Part shown: in pieces, positions 13,212 through 25,555 of the stretch
Layout of the letters: each line of letters begins with the position of its first letter
Numbering within the stretch: position 1 is the first letter of the stretch
NCBI GenBank assembly: GCA_022225965.2
Contig: JAKJXP020000070.1
Span: 183,703 to 247,702 of the forward strand
Reading direction: 5' to 3'
Length of the DNA stretch: 64,000 bases
Source of the DNA: Diatrype stigma
Taxonomy: Eukaryota; Ascomycota; Sordariomycetes; Xylariales; Diatrypaceae
Translations under genes and position numbers: made by a program
The notes under the pieces: model-generated
Database searches by the model: none
What the model saw: only the letters and a program-made list of their open reading frames with translations
Told to the model about the DNA's origin: nothing

Positions 13212-16200
13212 GGCGAAGACAGTTTCGCGGCGCACAATTTGGTGCAATCGGTCGTGGGTCTACCGTTGATGATAGTTTGTAAAACAAGCTCTTTGAATAC
13301 CACCTGTCCGTTGGATCATCATGCGTGTGCTAGTTACAGCCCTTGTTAAGGTGTGAAAGCATTCAGGTGTTTTGTTAGGTGCTGCATCTGCATCTGCCTC
13401 GACGAGTTGCAAATGGAATGACTCAATGGCGATAAATTACTGTGGGGATTGATTGTGGGGATGGAGGGGCAGTCAACCCGCGATTGAAACTGCCACACGC
13501 CACAATACATACTGGCGATTCCAGCTGAGCCACATCAGATGGTGCAGGTGCTCTAAGTTAACTATTAAGCCACAAAGCTCAGTCTACTTACCCAAGGAAA
13601 CCTACACAGATAGACATTCCCGCCCATTCACAGAATCACTACAGCTGTGATAACGAAGGGACTCCGAGAGCATGCCATGTGATGTGGCGGTCTCTTGCCC
13701 ATCCGACTCAAACACACTTATAGTGGTATAAGAGGCGATATTATACTTGGCAAAGGCTACCCCCTAAGTGGCCTTTTGCACAAATAGCAGTGCGGCGGCT
13801 TACGAAAGATGATTCGAGGATCTCACTTGGTTCTTGGTTCCTGGTATCAATCAGTGAGTCTGAGACCAATGCAAATGAGATTAATCGCATGCAGGTCTCA
13901 ACTAATTGGTATACTCGAATACAACCTCTAACCATTAGGAGATGTCCTTGATTGAACAGATGCCGAAGCCTATATGTAACTCGTATGTGGGGAGAGACAG
14001 CATGTTGGCGTATCTAGGCCTTTGAACACGCCAACCACTTGTGAGCGGTAATGAAACACGGCACCGGCCTAGTTATAATCTACATGGTGTACGCATTCCA
14101 TGAAACGCATACGTACAGTCAAGAGCAATGTAGTTTCGATGTCACATATAATGGATGCCTTCTATGAGTGGTGACTTGAGAACCTCCAGGTGTGAGAACC
14201 GGCCCCTTTGTGACCGAATAGCACACGAAAGCTAGAATCCCGACGAGACTATAGATTGCTTGCAACAGGCCGAACTCCTCCTAGATGTTTGATACTCCCG
14301 TGCGGTCCGTACTTTCTATTAGATCTCGAGCGAGGGAAGGGGCATATGGTTACCCTCGAGCCGAATCTGGGCGACCAGGAAGCATGCAAGTATGAAACAA
14401 GCTGGAGGATCAAACCGGCTCTGGCCAGCCGGATAACTCAGGGACCGACCGACTGAGACCAACACCACCAAACCCAACAGCATACCTGCCGTAATCGACT
14501 AATTGACAATACGTATTCGTCAGTTAGCCGGTTCATCTCGTTACCCTATGGGATATCACATGCACCATCCAGCACCGCATGGCATGTCATGGCACGACGC
14601 GGCATACTATAAAATTGATGGCATAGTATCACATCTCACCCGAGGTCAGGGATATGTACAGTCCAATTGACTAGGTGAGGCGTGCGGTAAGTGCCTACAG
14701 CTCACACACACAAACACACAGGAAGCCGTTACATTACATTACTTCCATTGCATGCATAGGTAGGTTCGTTCCTTGGGATGGGCAGCGGAACGGCTGCAGA
14801 ACGGTACGGTTGTATGGCATTGCATGACACGACACGACATGACATGACACAGCATGAACAATGCAAATGCAAATGCACATGCAGATGCAACGAAGATCAT
14901 GGCCGGAACAAACCCTCCATGCGACGCCGTTTCGAACTTCGAGGGCTAAAGGCCAGGCCCGGCCGGCCAGCCAGCCAGGTAAGATCGATGATCGACAGGC
15001 CGACCGACCGACCGATCGCCTTGGTCGGGTGGGCGAGCAGTAGGTAGGTAGTCAGTCAGCCCAGTCTCCAACTCCTATCTTTTCTTCGAGGGAGTTGGTT
15101 GGGAGTCATCAAGTGAACCGACCGGTCGTTTTTGCGTCACCTAGTCCATCGTTACCTACAGCCTGCCAATCTCAGCTTTCGGCATCAATATGAAAATGTC
15201 GCTGTATAGCCCTCCGTTGGCGGCTGCCGGTGGGTTGGTTGTCTGAGTGTGATTACATAGCTTTTCATAGGTATTGAAGAAGTTATGCAATTGATGCTGA
15301 CATACTTCAAAATTCGAGCTTGAGGGGGTTCGTCGGCAGAAGGAATACACGGCAATGGTGGAATCGGGGGAATTGGGAATGAGAAAATGGGGGGAAATTG
15401 AGGGAGTAGGAAAAGGAAAAAGCCGCCGGGAGTCCGGCCGGGCCGCGCGCGCGTTCGAACGGTCTAGGCTCAGGGTCCGGGTCCGCCAAGGCGCGCCCGC
15501 GCGCCGATCCATCGAGTTCCAGACCGCCGCAGACCGACCGGGATGGGGCTCAGCTGGGAAAAAGATGTGCAACATCCATACATCCAGGTCGCACATACAG
15601 GATACATAAGCACACACAACAACGTGTTTCACTCACAGGCCTGCCTTTTATGGGAAAGCAAACTGTTTTGAACTACGGGTTTCTACTTTACGAGTACCTC
15701 GACACCTTCACCTAATCTCACCTCGTCTGATATGTATGTAGTTACTCATTACCGTAGATTTGGTAGGTATCGTTCATCATCGGCAGTTTCGTCCAGCGCA
15801 ACACCCCCATCCGTTCGACGTTCACCGAACCAAGAATACGGCAGGTAGATAGGTAGGTAGGCCAATAGCCTGATATACCATGAACGAGGATTGTTCAGCA
15901 TGGAATACAATCACGATTCCATATTCTGGCGGAGCTCGTATGGTAGGTAGGCAGGTTCTACAAATCCACGGTTACACATGTCACTTTACTAGGCCCATTT
16001 CCCATCCCTCCGTCATCCCGTTGCTCCCGCTTCTGGCCTCACCGCCCGCCCGCCTGCTCGCTCTCTCGCGTCCTCTCTTTGTATATGCGTGTGTGCCGTA
16101 GTTATCTCACCCGGTTTCATTAGTGCTATGTAGCTAGGCCGTCACATGAGTCTAGTCCGGAATATTGCTGATCGGGCTACGGCAACGACCCCTCTGGATC

Positions 16201-18907
16201 GCCTCCGGCCCTATATTCGCACTTACATACGCATGGAGGCACGCACATACAGTAGTGACAAGGCAGGTTAACGAAAGCAGCCATCTCCAACATGATACCC
16301 GGGGAAAGGAGTGGGGATCTAGCAGCAGCAAAGGGCAATGAAGAAACACTCTCGAGGACTCATATGGTCTGTCTACTATGATGATCCGGATGTGCACTAG
16401 CTACCTAGGTAGACTACTTCATATCACAAGTGATGTATGTATAGCCACGTGTGATTTGCATATGCGTATATACATTCCCGCCAACCTACCTACTTATAAC
16501 ATGCCTCCCTAGCCGGGCGGGATACGATCGCGGACCCGGGAGTTTGGAAAGACGGGAACATTTGACGGGGGCCTAGGAGAAAATCCCTAGTAGGGAGGGG
16601 TGGTCAAATCAAGGGACGAGCGATACGTAACCTGTCACCCCTCCCTTTCTACCTCAACTGTCTCTGATGTCGCCTGTATGTGTATGTAAGGTACCCCTCT
16701 CTTCTTGCTTCTCCCTCTCCCTGGCAGTCCGGGATGTCGTAGTTAGGTTGCTCAAGGTGCCGCGACGGGGCCAGGCCCCCCTAGGCTCTTCGGCATACAT
16801 AAGCTCCCACGCCCCGGTCTACTTATGTAGGATGCAGGGTCTTTCCTTATCTCCCAAAGTGCATTGTGTATTCCCGGCTGTAGTTGCTTATAAGTCATGG
16901 GTAAAACGTGATTGTACCGTATGTAGAGAACTACATCTTGTGTAACTAGTCTACTCAGTCTACATCGCCGTTGTCTACAATCGGTCGTGATACCTAACGA
17001 ATGTGATCGTATACCTATTGCTTTGCGTGTTCAACAGTTCGGTTCGCTACCACCTATGTATTGTACATATCTGCCGACCATCTACACAACTGCCTATCGG
17101 GTGGGTTGGCCTATCTGAACATCTAGCCGATGTAGCAGGTGTGTAGGAGATATCCGTTTTCCACGGAGATCACTCAACATCATGCGTATAGTGTATGTAA
17201 GCCTGCTTAAGTGAGAGCCCTCCTTCTCCAACTCACCCGCGCCCTATCACGCCTTTTGTCGACACGAATGCCGTACTACGTAGGGATGAGTCCGTATCAG
17301 TCGGTGACCGTATTTGGAACCCAGGGAGAGGAATCCCGAGCTCTTTTCCCGTTAATTGGCCTTATTATCTGCTAGGAAAGTCTAGGTGTCCATTACTAGT
17401 GTGCCTAGCTAGGTTTTGCCCACTCACCCCCCTTTTTGTGGGATGATCTGATGCCGGGATGCGCCATGTCATGTACGTGTGAGGTACCATACCGCATACG
17501 CATACATACGGTAATAGTCTACATAAGCGCGGTGCAGGATTTAGTTGACGCATGGCATGGAGCATGGCATGGCATCCATGGCAGCCATGGATGGGCTTTT
17601 CAGGCATTCTAGATTTCCCCATTATTTGCCCTGCGGTCACTAGCGGTTACAGATATAATACTTGTGCATATGTAAGGTTGCTATTACATATTGGAACTTA
17701 CATATTAGCTGTCTACCCTTACCTTGTCTTGCCTGGTCTCACTTCCGCGTCTTACACTCATACACAGCCATTATATATACATGGTCCGGAGTCATATGTA
17801 CGACCGACGTACATAAGTGTATGTGAATTGGGTTGTTTGCTCGAGCTTTCTTTATTAAACTTTTGGCCCGGAAGTCCGGCCTAGAAATCCGACACGACAT
17901 ACCTTCTACTTTTTAGCAAATAGACTGTTCACTTAGTCGATACCAACTACCATTGCCATCTATCTTTGGGGCCTCCGTATCCATCCTAGGGGTTTCACCC
18001 GGTGACCTGGATTTCTGACCTATCCTACGATAATTCGAACAATACAAACGACGTGTGAGGGGTGCAGGAAAGACCACACGACTCGGTTCTCGACTCGAAA
18101 CGACAAATCGTATTCGACGACTCCGACAACGACTATAGACTATCCGGGTTACGAGATTCGAAATAGGGGGACGATACCGAATGAACTTGCGCGCAATACG
18201 TGGAATCCGGTCGACGTCAATCTCCATAAGATCAACTGAGGCCAAATACTATGATGGCAAGAAAAACAAACAAACGTGGTGGTCGCCTTTCTCGAGGTAG
18301 TCGTTGTACTACAAGGACAGCATGGAAACAACAGGGTTCCATCTCTCCTCACGATCCGATTCCTCAGTCCTTTCGATTATTCATGGCACCTGAGTTGGAC
18401 ATTGTCCTTTCATTGCACGCAAACTTGAACACGCTATTATAATTTCCATGAGGCTTGCCAATTACCCTGTGATTCTGTTGAAATCATCAGACAGGTGGAG
18501 AACGGCTTCGACACATCGGACCTGAGCGTCTGACTTGAGTTCCCTTTGATATTGCCAATCTAACTACACCAGCTAGAGTTTGGTCCGCTACAGTCGTTGA
18601 TCCCCCCTTCTTCTCTGCTCACTAACTATACAATGCTATCACAAAACCAACAAAGGGTATTGTAAGATTTAGGTCGGCGGCCCCTCGCCTTATATGCACA
18701 TATGGTCTGATATGGCCAAGAAATAGCCCACTCGCGAAGGAATGCTTCGATGCTGACAGGATTCCACGATCGTCACGACGCTTTAATGACTGAATACATA
18801 GGAAAATTTTCGAAGCACAATGTCCGGGACAGAAATGACGGCCGTTATATATACAGATATGGAGACCACGGTAGTGGAAATATGAAATATTTGAGAACGG
18901 GAAGCTA
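13212..18907. other. 5.7 kb intergenic stretch
   Basis: I see no credible gene here. It includes the eIF2B epsilon promoter and the region beyond the skn7 3' end. It contains short low-complexity tracts: ACGACAtGACAtGACA-type and AATGCA repeats near 14.82-14.89 kb, and GTAGGTAGG-type runs at about 15.04, 15.85 and 16.49 kb. Open frames up to about 158 codons (15.16-15.63 kb) have no recognisable similarity and unsuitable composition. Confidence 0.5.
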
Positions 18908-21496
18908 TCATTGGTGATAGCCTCCCTGGGGTGGGAAGACCCGTTGTCGTTTCTCTGGTGGCCCCTCTGGTCGTGATAGGCCGTCCGACAGTCGTTGATG
19001 ATGATGAGATGGTCCGCCCATGTTGGGCATCATGTGGCTTTGGTATTGCTGTGGTTTCTGGTTCCCGCCCTGGTTCATGGCCATCTGCGACTGGTTCCCG
19101 CCAATATACCCCTGTTCTTGACCCATTACTGGCGAGGCCTGCGGTATCTGGCTTGGCGAGTTCCAGGATGTGCTAGTAGCTGGCGACTGGACCGGGGTAG
19201 TATCGAACTTGGTTACTCCTGTTGACGATGTCGCCGAAAGTGGCATGCCTATTCCTTGATTTTGGTATCCACTGGGCGTTGGTGGCTGCGCTCCGTTCGG
19301 ATACATTGCGTCCAGCATTTCTTGGGGAGGATTTCTAAGGAACTGGACCAGGTGCTTTCTGATCTTACCAATCATCCCTTCCTTCGTGAAGGGCTTGGCC
19401 AACACATCGCGCATACCTGGAGATGGGTTAGTATGTTGTCACCACTCGATTGGATTGCTTGAACCTACCCCAGTGGAAATACATCTCAAGGTCCTGCTGG
19501 TTGATATTGGAAGTCATCGCAATAATAGGCACATTCGGCATGACCTCCCTTATCATGGCTGTCGCCGACACACCATCTAGCTGCGGCATGATGATATCCA
19601 TGAATATGAGATCATAGTAGTTAGGCTTTTGGTTGACCTTGTTCACAGCTTCGATACCATCGCGCTACCTCGAACATTAGCATTTTATAACGGAGTCAGG
19701 GGGGACGAGACGCTGGGGCAGCATACCGCAACTTCGACCCCACATTCGTACTGGGCGAGGAACTTGGATCCAATTCGAGAGCAGGTCTTGTCATCTTCCA
19801 CGAGCAGAATGATGGGTTTCTTCATGCCCCACGGGCCGCTGCCTTGTGAAGCAGGTCCCGGCGGGGCTTGCGTGTGCATAGGAGCCTGGTTGACCTCGGG
19901 ACCCGAACCTATGGACTGTTCCTGCACTGGTCTATTGTAGGGAATGTTGCCCATATGCTCAGCGGCGAAAGGGTCAATTCCAATCGTCTGACCGACCGGG
20001 TAAACAAGATGTCGCATGTCACCCATGGGGTCCTGCATGAAAGGGTTGAAACCGTTGGTACCAGGAGGCCCCATCATGGACGACGATGTTGCCGAGTCGG
20101 GGGAGGCACCGGGCTGGTGAGCAAAAGCGACGGACATGCGTTTTAGGTCTTGGTCCGCACTATGTTCTACAGGTAAGCTGTTCAGTATCTCCCGAGCTCG
20201 GCGCAAGTCGGCGCCTGTGTCGGGACTGCCATCAGAAAGGTAATTTCCGTTGTTAGTGTTTGCGTTATAACCCCCAGCAGGGGTCGAGTGACTTGATTGA
20301 TTAGACGAGGATGAATTCCGGTTGTCTCGCCTCTCCTGTTCCATCCTACTGAGATGGTTGATCAGTTCATTGTGGACTTGCTTTTGCGCCCCGACCAGCC
20401 TCTGGAGATGTAAAATCTCTTCTGCGAAGACCCGGTTCGCATTCACTATCTCGCTATACGATTCCTGCAGTTGTTGAATCTGATGCTGAGTAGCAGCGAG
20501 CGTTTCGCTCAAGACAATGACCTGCTGGCCGGTGGCGACAGTCTGCTGGTCATCTGCGGTCTGCGGTTTTCTCGGTGCTGGGGCTTTTCTCCTGATATTA
20601 TCAAGGTTGTCTTTCCTATCAGCTCGGAACTCGGGATGTCTGAACTCCCATGCCTATATTTATATGGCGTCAGTGACAATGATCCTTGGATCGACAGTAG
20701 TGTCACAATTATCTAAGGCATATGTTTACCGATTGTCCATATGGTGACTGGCCGCTCTCGTCGTTGTGCCGGACCTTGTGGAAGTCATATTTGTTGAGTT
20801 GACGGACGAAGCTAGCAAAGTTGCTATGTTTGAAGTGTTTGGGAAGGATCGTCTTCGTGAACTTTTCATTCTAGAAAGGAAATAAGTCAATACTTTGTTA
20901 CGGGAATTAAGGGCTGGCTAGCCTCGCCCTCTCGACGATCGCCCGGTCGGGTAGAAGACAGAACTATATAGGGTTTAGACCTACTTCGAGAACAACAAAG
21001 CTATCGCCTTGGTCACCCCATCGGACTACCTCGCTATATTGGGGGTCTTCCAGCATTCTAAAATTGACCATTCTGTCAGTATTTGCGATACGAATACAGG
21101 TGGATGTGATATGGTAGCAGTTGTACGAAGGAAGGACACGATAGGGCTGCCATGGATGTCCGAGGGTCGGTGAGTAGGCCGGAGGGAGGAAATATTCACT
21201 TGTATAATTTGCGGACCTGAAGACAAGTAAGACACCTATTGTTAGCGAATATTACATTGCTTGTTGATAATAAAGCAGTACTCGTCGATACCTAAATAGA
21301 CAGCGACAAGTACATAGATATGGATATCTGGACATCCGGAAACCAAAACCTCAGGTAGGCAAGCAAGCAGGCAAGCAGCTAGACAGGCGGAACAATCCGA
21401 TTAAGCAGGTCAAACACTCACAAAATCACTAGAGTTATTGCCAGCCCCCTGGGCCACAGGGCCCGCGTCCCCCTCAGGTGGCATTTTGTGTGACAT
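18908..21496 (-). CDS. skn7: Skn7/Prr1-type response regulator transcription factor
   Basis: Seven exons were read: 21496-21422, 21216-21200, 21057-20985, 20870-20730, 20653-19727, 19664-19469 and 19416-18908. They encode 645 residues from ATG 21496, or 641 from the in-frame ATG at 21484. Order of domains in the 641 numbering: HSF-type DNA-binding domain (about 20-125, with [19 protein letters not shown] and [19 protein letters not shown]), coiled coil (about 150-215, [16 protein letters not shown] and [10 protein letters not shown]), and receiver domain (about 378-495). The receiver keeps the acidic pair in VEDDKT, the phosphoacceptor Asp430 ([13 protein letters not shown]), Thr458 (AMTSN) and Lys480 (AKPF). 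The C-terminus is Gln/Pro/Gly-rich. Skn7 is the nuclear output of the Sln1-type His-Asp phosphorelay and acts in osmotic, oxidative and cell-wall stress. Exon 2 is only 17 nt. Identity is certain; small boundary errors are possible. Confidence 0.95.
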
Positions 21497-22590
21497 GGGA
21501 TCGGAGCACGGTCCTAACTAGTGTCTACGGATGGTTATGTTGAAGATCGCGATAGTTGGGCGGCGGGCAAAGCGCGTATCGGGTACGGGTAACAAGGGGT
21601 CCGAAGTTAAGAGTGTTAAAGAATGTGATGGTGTAACAACCAGCGGGTCAAGATTGGTGGCAGAGATATGTTTGCGACTCGGACTCGTGGTGGTCGAGGA
21701 CGGTGACGTCGGGTGTAGTTGTGTGATTCAGTCGGTATCTCGGCTCGATAAGGTCGTATCGTAGGATCGCGCTCAATCGGGTCGAGTTTCCCTCGCAACC
21801 CCAGATCAGGAGACGACTTCGAGCTTGTCTTTGAGCAAGAGGGACAAGAAGGATGAATTATAATACCGATGACGACAATAATAAATTCGCGACCGCACAA
21901 AGGGTCAGGCAGGGGCAGAGTGAACGCAAAGGTTCAGTTCACCCTTGGATGAGTGACGTGCGGAGATCTCGAGGAAGACAATGCAATGTCAGCTAGCTCT
22001 CAGGCCATTGAACGCGACTTTGCCTAGTTAGATCGGTAGCGACCTCAGAGGTTGACTTGGAATCAATTCTGATAGGAGAGCCAGCGAGGCGGTGTCCGCC
22101 TTGGGAAGAAAGCTTTAGCTCGTGTCACTCAGCATCGAATTGAGTTTCGCAGAGAGTATATAAAACAGATGTGTCGCCGTTGTCCTTTTCGAGGTCCTTA
22201 TCGCTGTCTGTCTGTCTTTGTCGCTGTTGCTGTCCTTGTCGTGCAGTTCGCGGTCATATATCGTCGGAACTTGAAAATGCAGTTTTTGCGATGGGATATG
22301 AAACTGCACTGCACCGTACAAGGGCACAGACTGACAGGGACAGACACAGACACAGATACGCAGGCTGGCACGGGCACCTGTCTGGTGGTCTAGATGCTGG
22401 TGATAGTGAAAAATTGAAGCCGGACCAAGACAAAGCTGGAGTTAACTTCGGAGACGGGGGGTTTGGTATAGCAAGTAGGCAGGTAAGCACTGAAGCACTG
22501 AAGCACTGGGATTACTGGATCACCGGGATACTGGCGACTGGGACGCCCGTTCTTGATCCTGATTTGTAGTGCTAAAACCGGGAAGCAGCG

Positions 22591-22622
22591 AGGACGGCAG
22601 GACGGCAGGACGGCAGGACGGC
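22591..22622. repeat. 8-bp tandem repeat AGGACGGC x4
   Basis: Four head-to-tail copies of AGGACGGC are visible. A second array, of AGTCCAGC-like units, lies nearby at about 22.73-22.76 kb. No gene overlaps either. Confidence 0.85.
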
Positions 22623-23410
22623 AAAGAGCTGGAGGGTAGAAAAAGAAGGAGAATTGATTGATTTCGCACTTTAATCGGTCCTGGCGCCTGGCAGTTCTGG
22701 CAGAGGCAGTCCAGCGGTAGTATGTAGAGCAGTCCAGCAGTCCAGCAGTCCAGCGGTGCTGCAGTCCTGGTCCTGGGCGGAAATCCTGGAAACAGAACGG
22801 AGACTAGTGCGGAGTTCGGAGCCCACTTGCTACCTACGTGTACATGGATCGTATCCCGGATAATGTGGGTTACAGTGTAGATGTATGTACCAGATCTAAC
22901 GATGCTAACGATAGATGCCTCCGTACCCACGCAGGTTGTATGGGTGCTAGGTGTCTGTATGTAACTCCCTACCAATGTGCATACATACCTACCTAGGTAT
23001 GTGTGGTATGTATGTATGCGCAGGTGGTTTATTGTATTAGGTAGTAGATGGCAGGTGGCGGGTGTAGGCAGGTCAGGATAATTATACCATGATGCCAGCT
23101 TCGAACCCACAAGGAAAAATCGAGAAGGTTGAGGAGCAGCAGTCAAAGCCGGGATGGGTGGTGGGCTACAGCCTACGGGTCAAATGCGCTGGACTACGGA
23201 CCATGGGGATCGGCGTGAGACAGAGAGGAGCAGAGGAACACAGGAGCCAAGAGAGCGGACGGCACGGGGAGGGAAAAAGGAGTGGAATGGGAAGGTTGTG
23301 GTGGTTCACGAACGGCGCGAGCTGCGAGACTGCGAGAGGGGGGGAAGCGAATTGACGAGTGACATCAAATTGCTACATTACCACATACATAAGTACCAGC
23401 CTGCCTACCT

Positions 23411-23449
23411 ACGAATATCTGGTCCGAATATCTGGTCCGAATATCTGCC
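23411..23449. repeat. 13-bp tandem repeat, about three copies
   Basis: The unit GAATATCTGGTCC is repeated almost three times in non-coding DNA. Confidence 0.8.
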
Positions 23450-24107
23450 TCCTACCACCTGCATTTGCTACTTTACCGGTAAGCAGCTTACTTAATGTAT
23501 CTGACATTAATGATCGTACATGATCTGTCTGTCTGTATCAACATTGGAATGTCCTCCTCCATGCCTGTCAGCTGCCAGTGTGCGATGCGTTGGGTGAGTG
23601 ATATATGTACGAAATAGAAGCCTTCAGGTTCGGGGTGCTATGATGCGTGTATGTATATGTATATATGTATAGTCACACATGTAGCTGATGTATGTACAAT
23701 ACACTACCTACCAGGCAGGGAGGTGAACGTGAGCGTGGGCGTGAATGCGGAAAGATCAGCTAGCATTCAGCCAGCCTGTTTGCCCTATCGCCAGTACCAC
23801 TACGACACTATGACACTACGGAACCAGGACTGCATTTTTAAGCAACCTGGAACGATACCAACATGAGAAAATGAAGCGCAACTGCAAAGTCGAAAAAAGT
23901 ATAATGAAATCTGTATTACTGATCAGAAAAGGGGGCGTCGATCCATAGATAGATACAATAGCTCGATAGCCTAACCGATAGCTTGGGGGCGGATGGTTAC
24001 CTCCAGCTACAGTACACATGCACCTACCCTTCCCTCTATCCTCTATCTCCTCAGTGCGGCCTGTATGTGGCATCATAGCAGTCATACATAGTAGACGGGG
24101 AGGATAT

Positions 24108-24163
24108 TACTGCTACTGCTACCGCGACTGCCACTGCTACTGCTACTGCTACTGCTACTGCTA
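24108..24163. repeat. TACTGC microsatellite
   Basis: A run of TACTGC units is interrupted once by CGCGACTGCC. It lies in an intergenic region with no gene assigned. Confidence 0.85.
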
Positions 24164-25457
24164 GGACACGGCATTGGATCGCATTGTCGTATTGGCCCGC
24201 CGGTGCCACGAGTGGGGCTGAAAAAACAGAAAACAGACGGTACAGACGGTACGGACCCCTTCTTTTCTTCCACTTCGAGAAAAGCGCGGCGCATGATCGA
24301 ATCGCCAATAAGGTCAAGGGACTTTTGCTGCTAGCCAGTCGCCATTCGCCATTTCTCAGCAGGTCCCAGGCTCAAGTCTCAAAGGAATCTTCCAATGGGT
24401 ATCGAGTTATACCGAGTTGATATAGCAATAGGTGCCTAGGTATTATAATGGGCGACAGCTGCGGCTCTTAATAAGCAAGCTATAACCCAAGGTAAGCTGG
24501 TCAGGTATCACGAAGTACTACCCAAGGTTGTGCTTAATCGATTCGACATGCGGGGGAAACAGGGAAGAAGGGCGAGAGGGGAGAAGCAGAGCAGAAGGAA
24601 CGAAATGCTTGCAGGCCTCACCTTTCAGGCCTCCCTTCGGGCCTCACACTTCATTCACCCCCTATACAACCAGCAGATGCCATGATCGGATGCCATGATA
24701 GGACGAGGAAACATACAATATGTTTCACGCTCTATGATCAGTCCACCACCAACGTTCAAGTCAAATGGGCAGAACTGTCGCATGTCTCGGGAGTCGGGAC
24801 TGCTCGCTGCTGCACATGCTTGACATGTCTAATCCTGCAGCCACAGCTAGCCACTCAGCCCTCACTATGGCTCTCACTATTTTCATGGATGCAACTCAAG
24901 CTCACATGCGCTCGACTGTTGCATGTGCCAGAACAAAAGATATAGTAGGCATCGTTCGATGTTCGCAGAAGGCTGCATGTGGACTATCTCATAATCTCAG
25001 AGGCACTCGCATTCGGGATTTTTAGCCAGATACGGAGCATAAATAGGTACTTCGTGCAGTGGAACGACAAGCTGCCCTCCCTACATCTCCATCGCAGGCT
25101 CCCAGGTTCCCAGGCTCCCAGGTCCCGTAAGTGCGCGAACCGGCCCGTAGGAGAAATCCTCCCGTCGGAAGGTGCAGCTTCAAGCGAGCTGTACGAAAAT
25201 ACCTAGGCTCGAATAAGCATCGTCACAACACACGTTATCACGCCTCTGGCAGTTGGTACGCTACCCGCCGTGCCCGACGTGCCCGCCTTCCTTCCATCAC
25301 AGAAAATATAATCGGGGTTAGAAATTTCCCGGGCGCCTTTCATCCAATCGTCAGCCGTCCCAAAGCTGCCCGACTGGCTCGCTACGAAGTTGACTGCAGG
25401 GATTCCACGGCTGAACTTCCGAGAGACTCCAGGGACGGTGGTGGTACGTGCATACGT

Positions 25458-25555
25458 GCATGCCTACAGGTGGGCATGCCTACAGGTGGGCATGCCTACA
25501 GGTGGGCATGCCTACAGGTGGGCGGATGTGGACGTGGATGTGGATGTGGATGTGG
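25458..25555. repeat. 16-bp tandem repeat x4 followed by GGATGT repeats
   Basis: Four exact copies of GCATGCCTACAGGTGG occupy 25458-25521. They run straight into a GTGGATGTGGAT-type repeat to about 25555. An open frame crosses the array but has no other sign of being coding. Confidence 0.9.

Noticed and set aside
15156..15632. 158-codon minus-strand open frame
   Set aside because: It has a Pro/Arg/Ser-rich patch typical of chance translation and no family motif.
22520..23146. 208-codon minus-strand open frame
   Set aside because: Part of it translates 8-bp tandem repeats and TACC-rich simple sequence; no protein family is recognisable.
25458..25521. Regularly spaced direct repeats, considered as CRISPR-like
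   Set aside because: Units are contiguous without spacers and the genome is eukaryotic, so this is a minisatellite.
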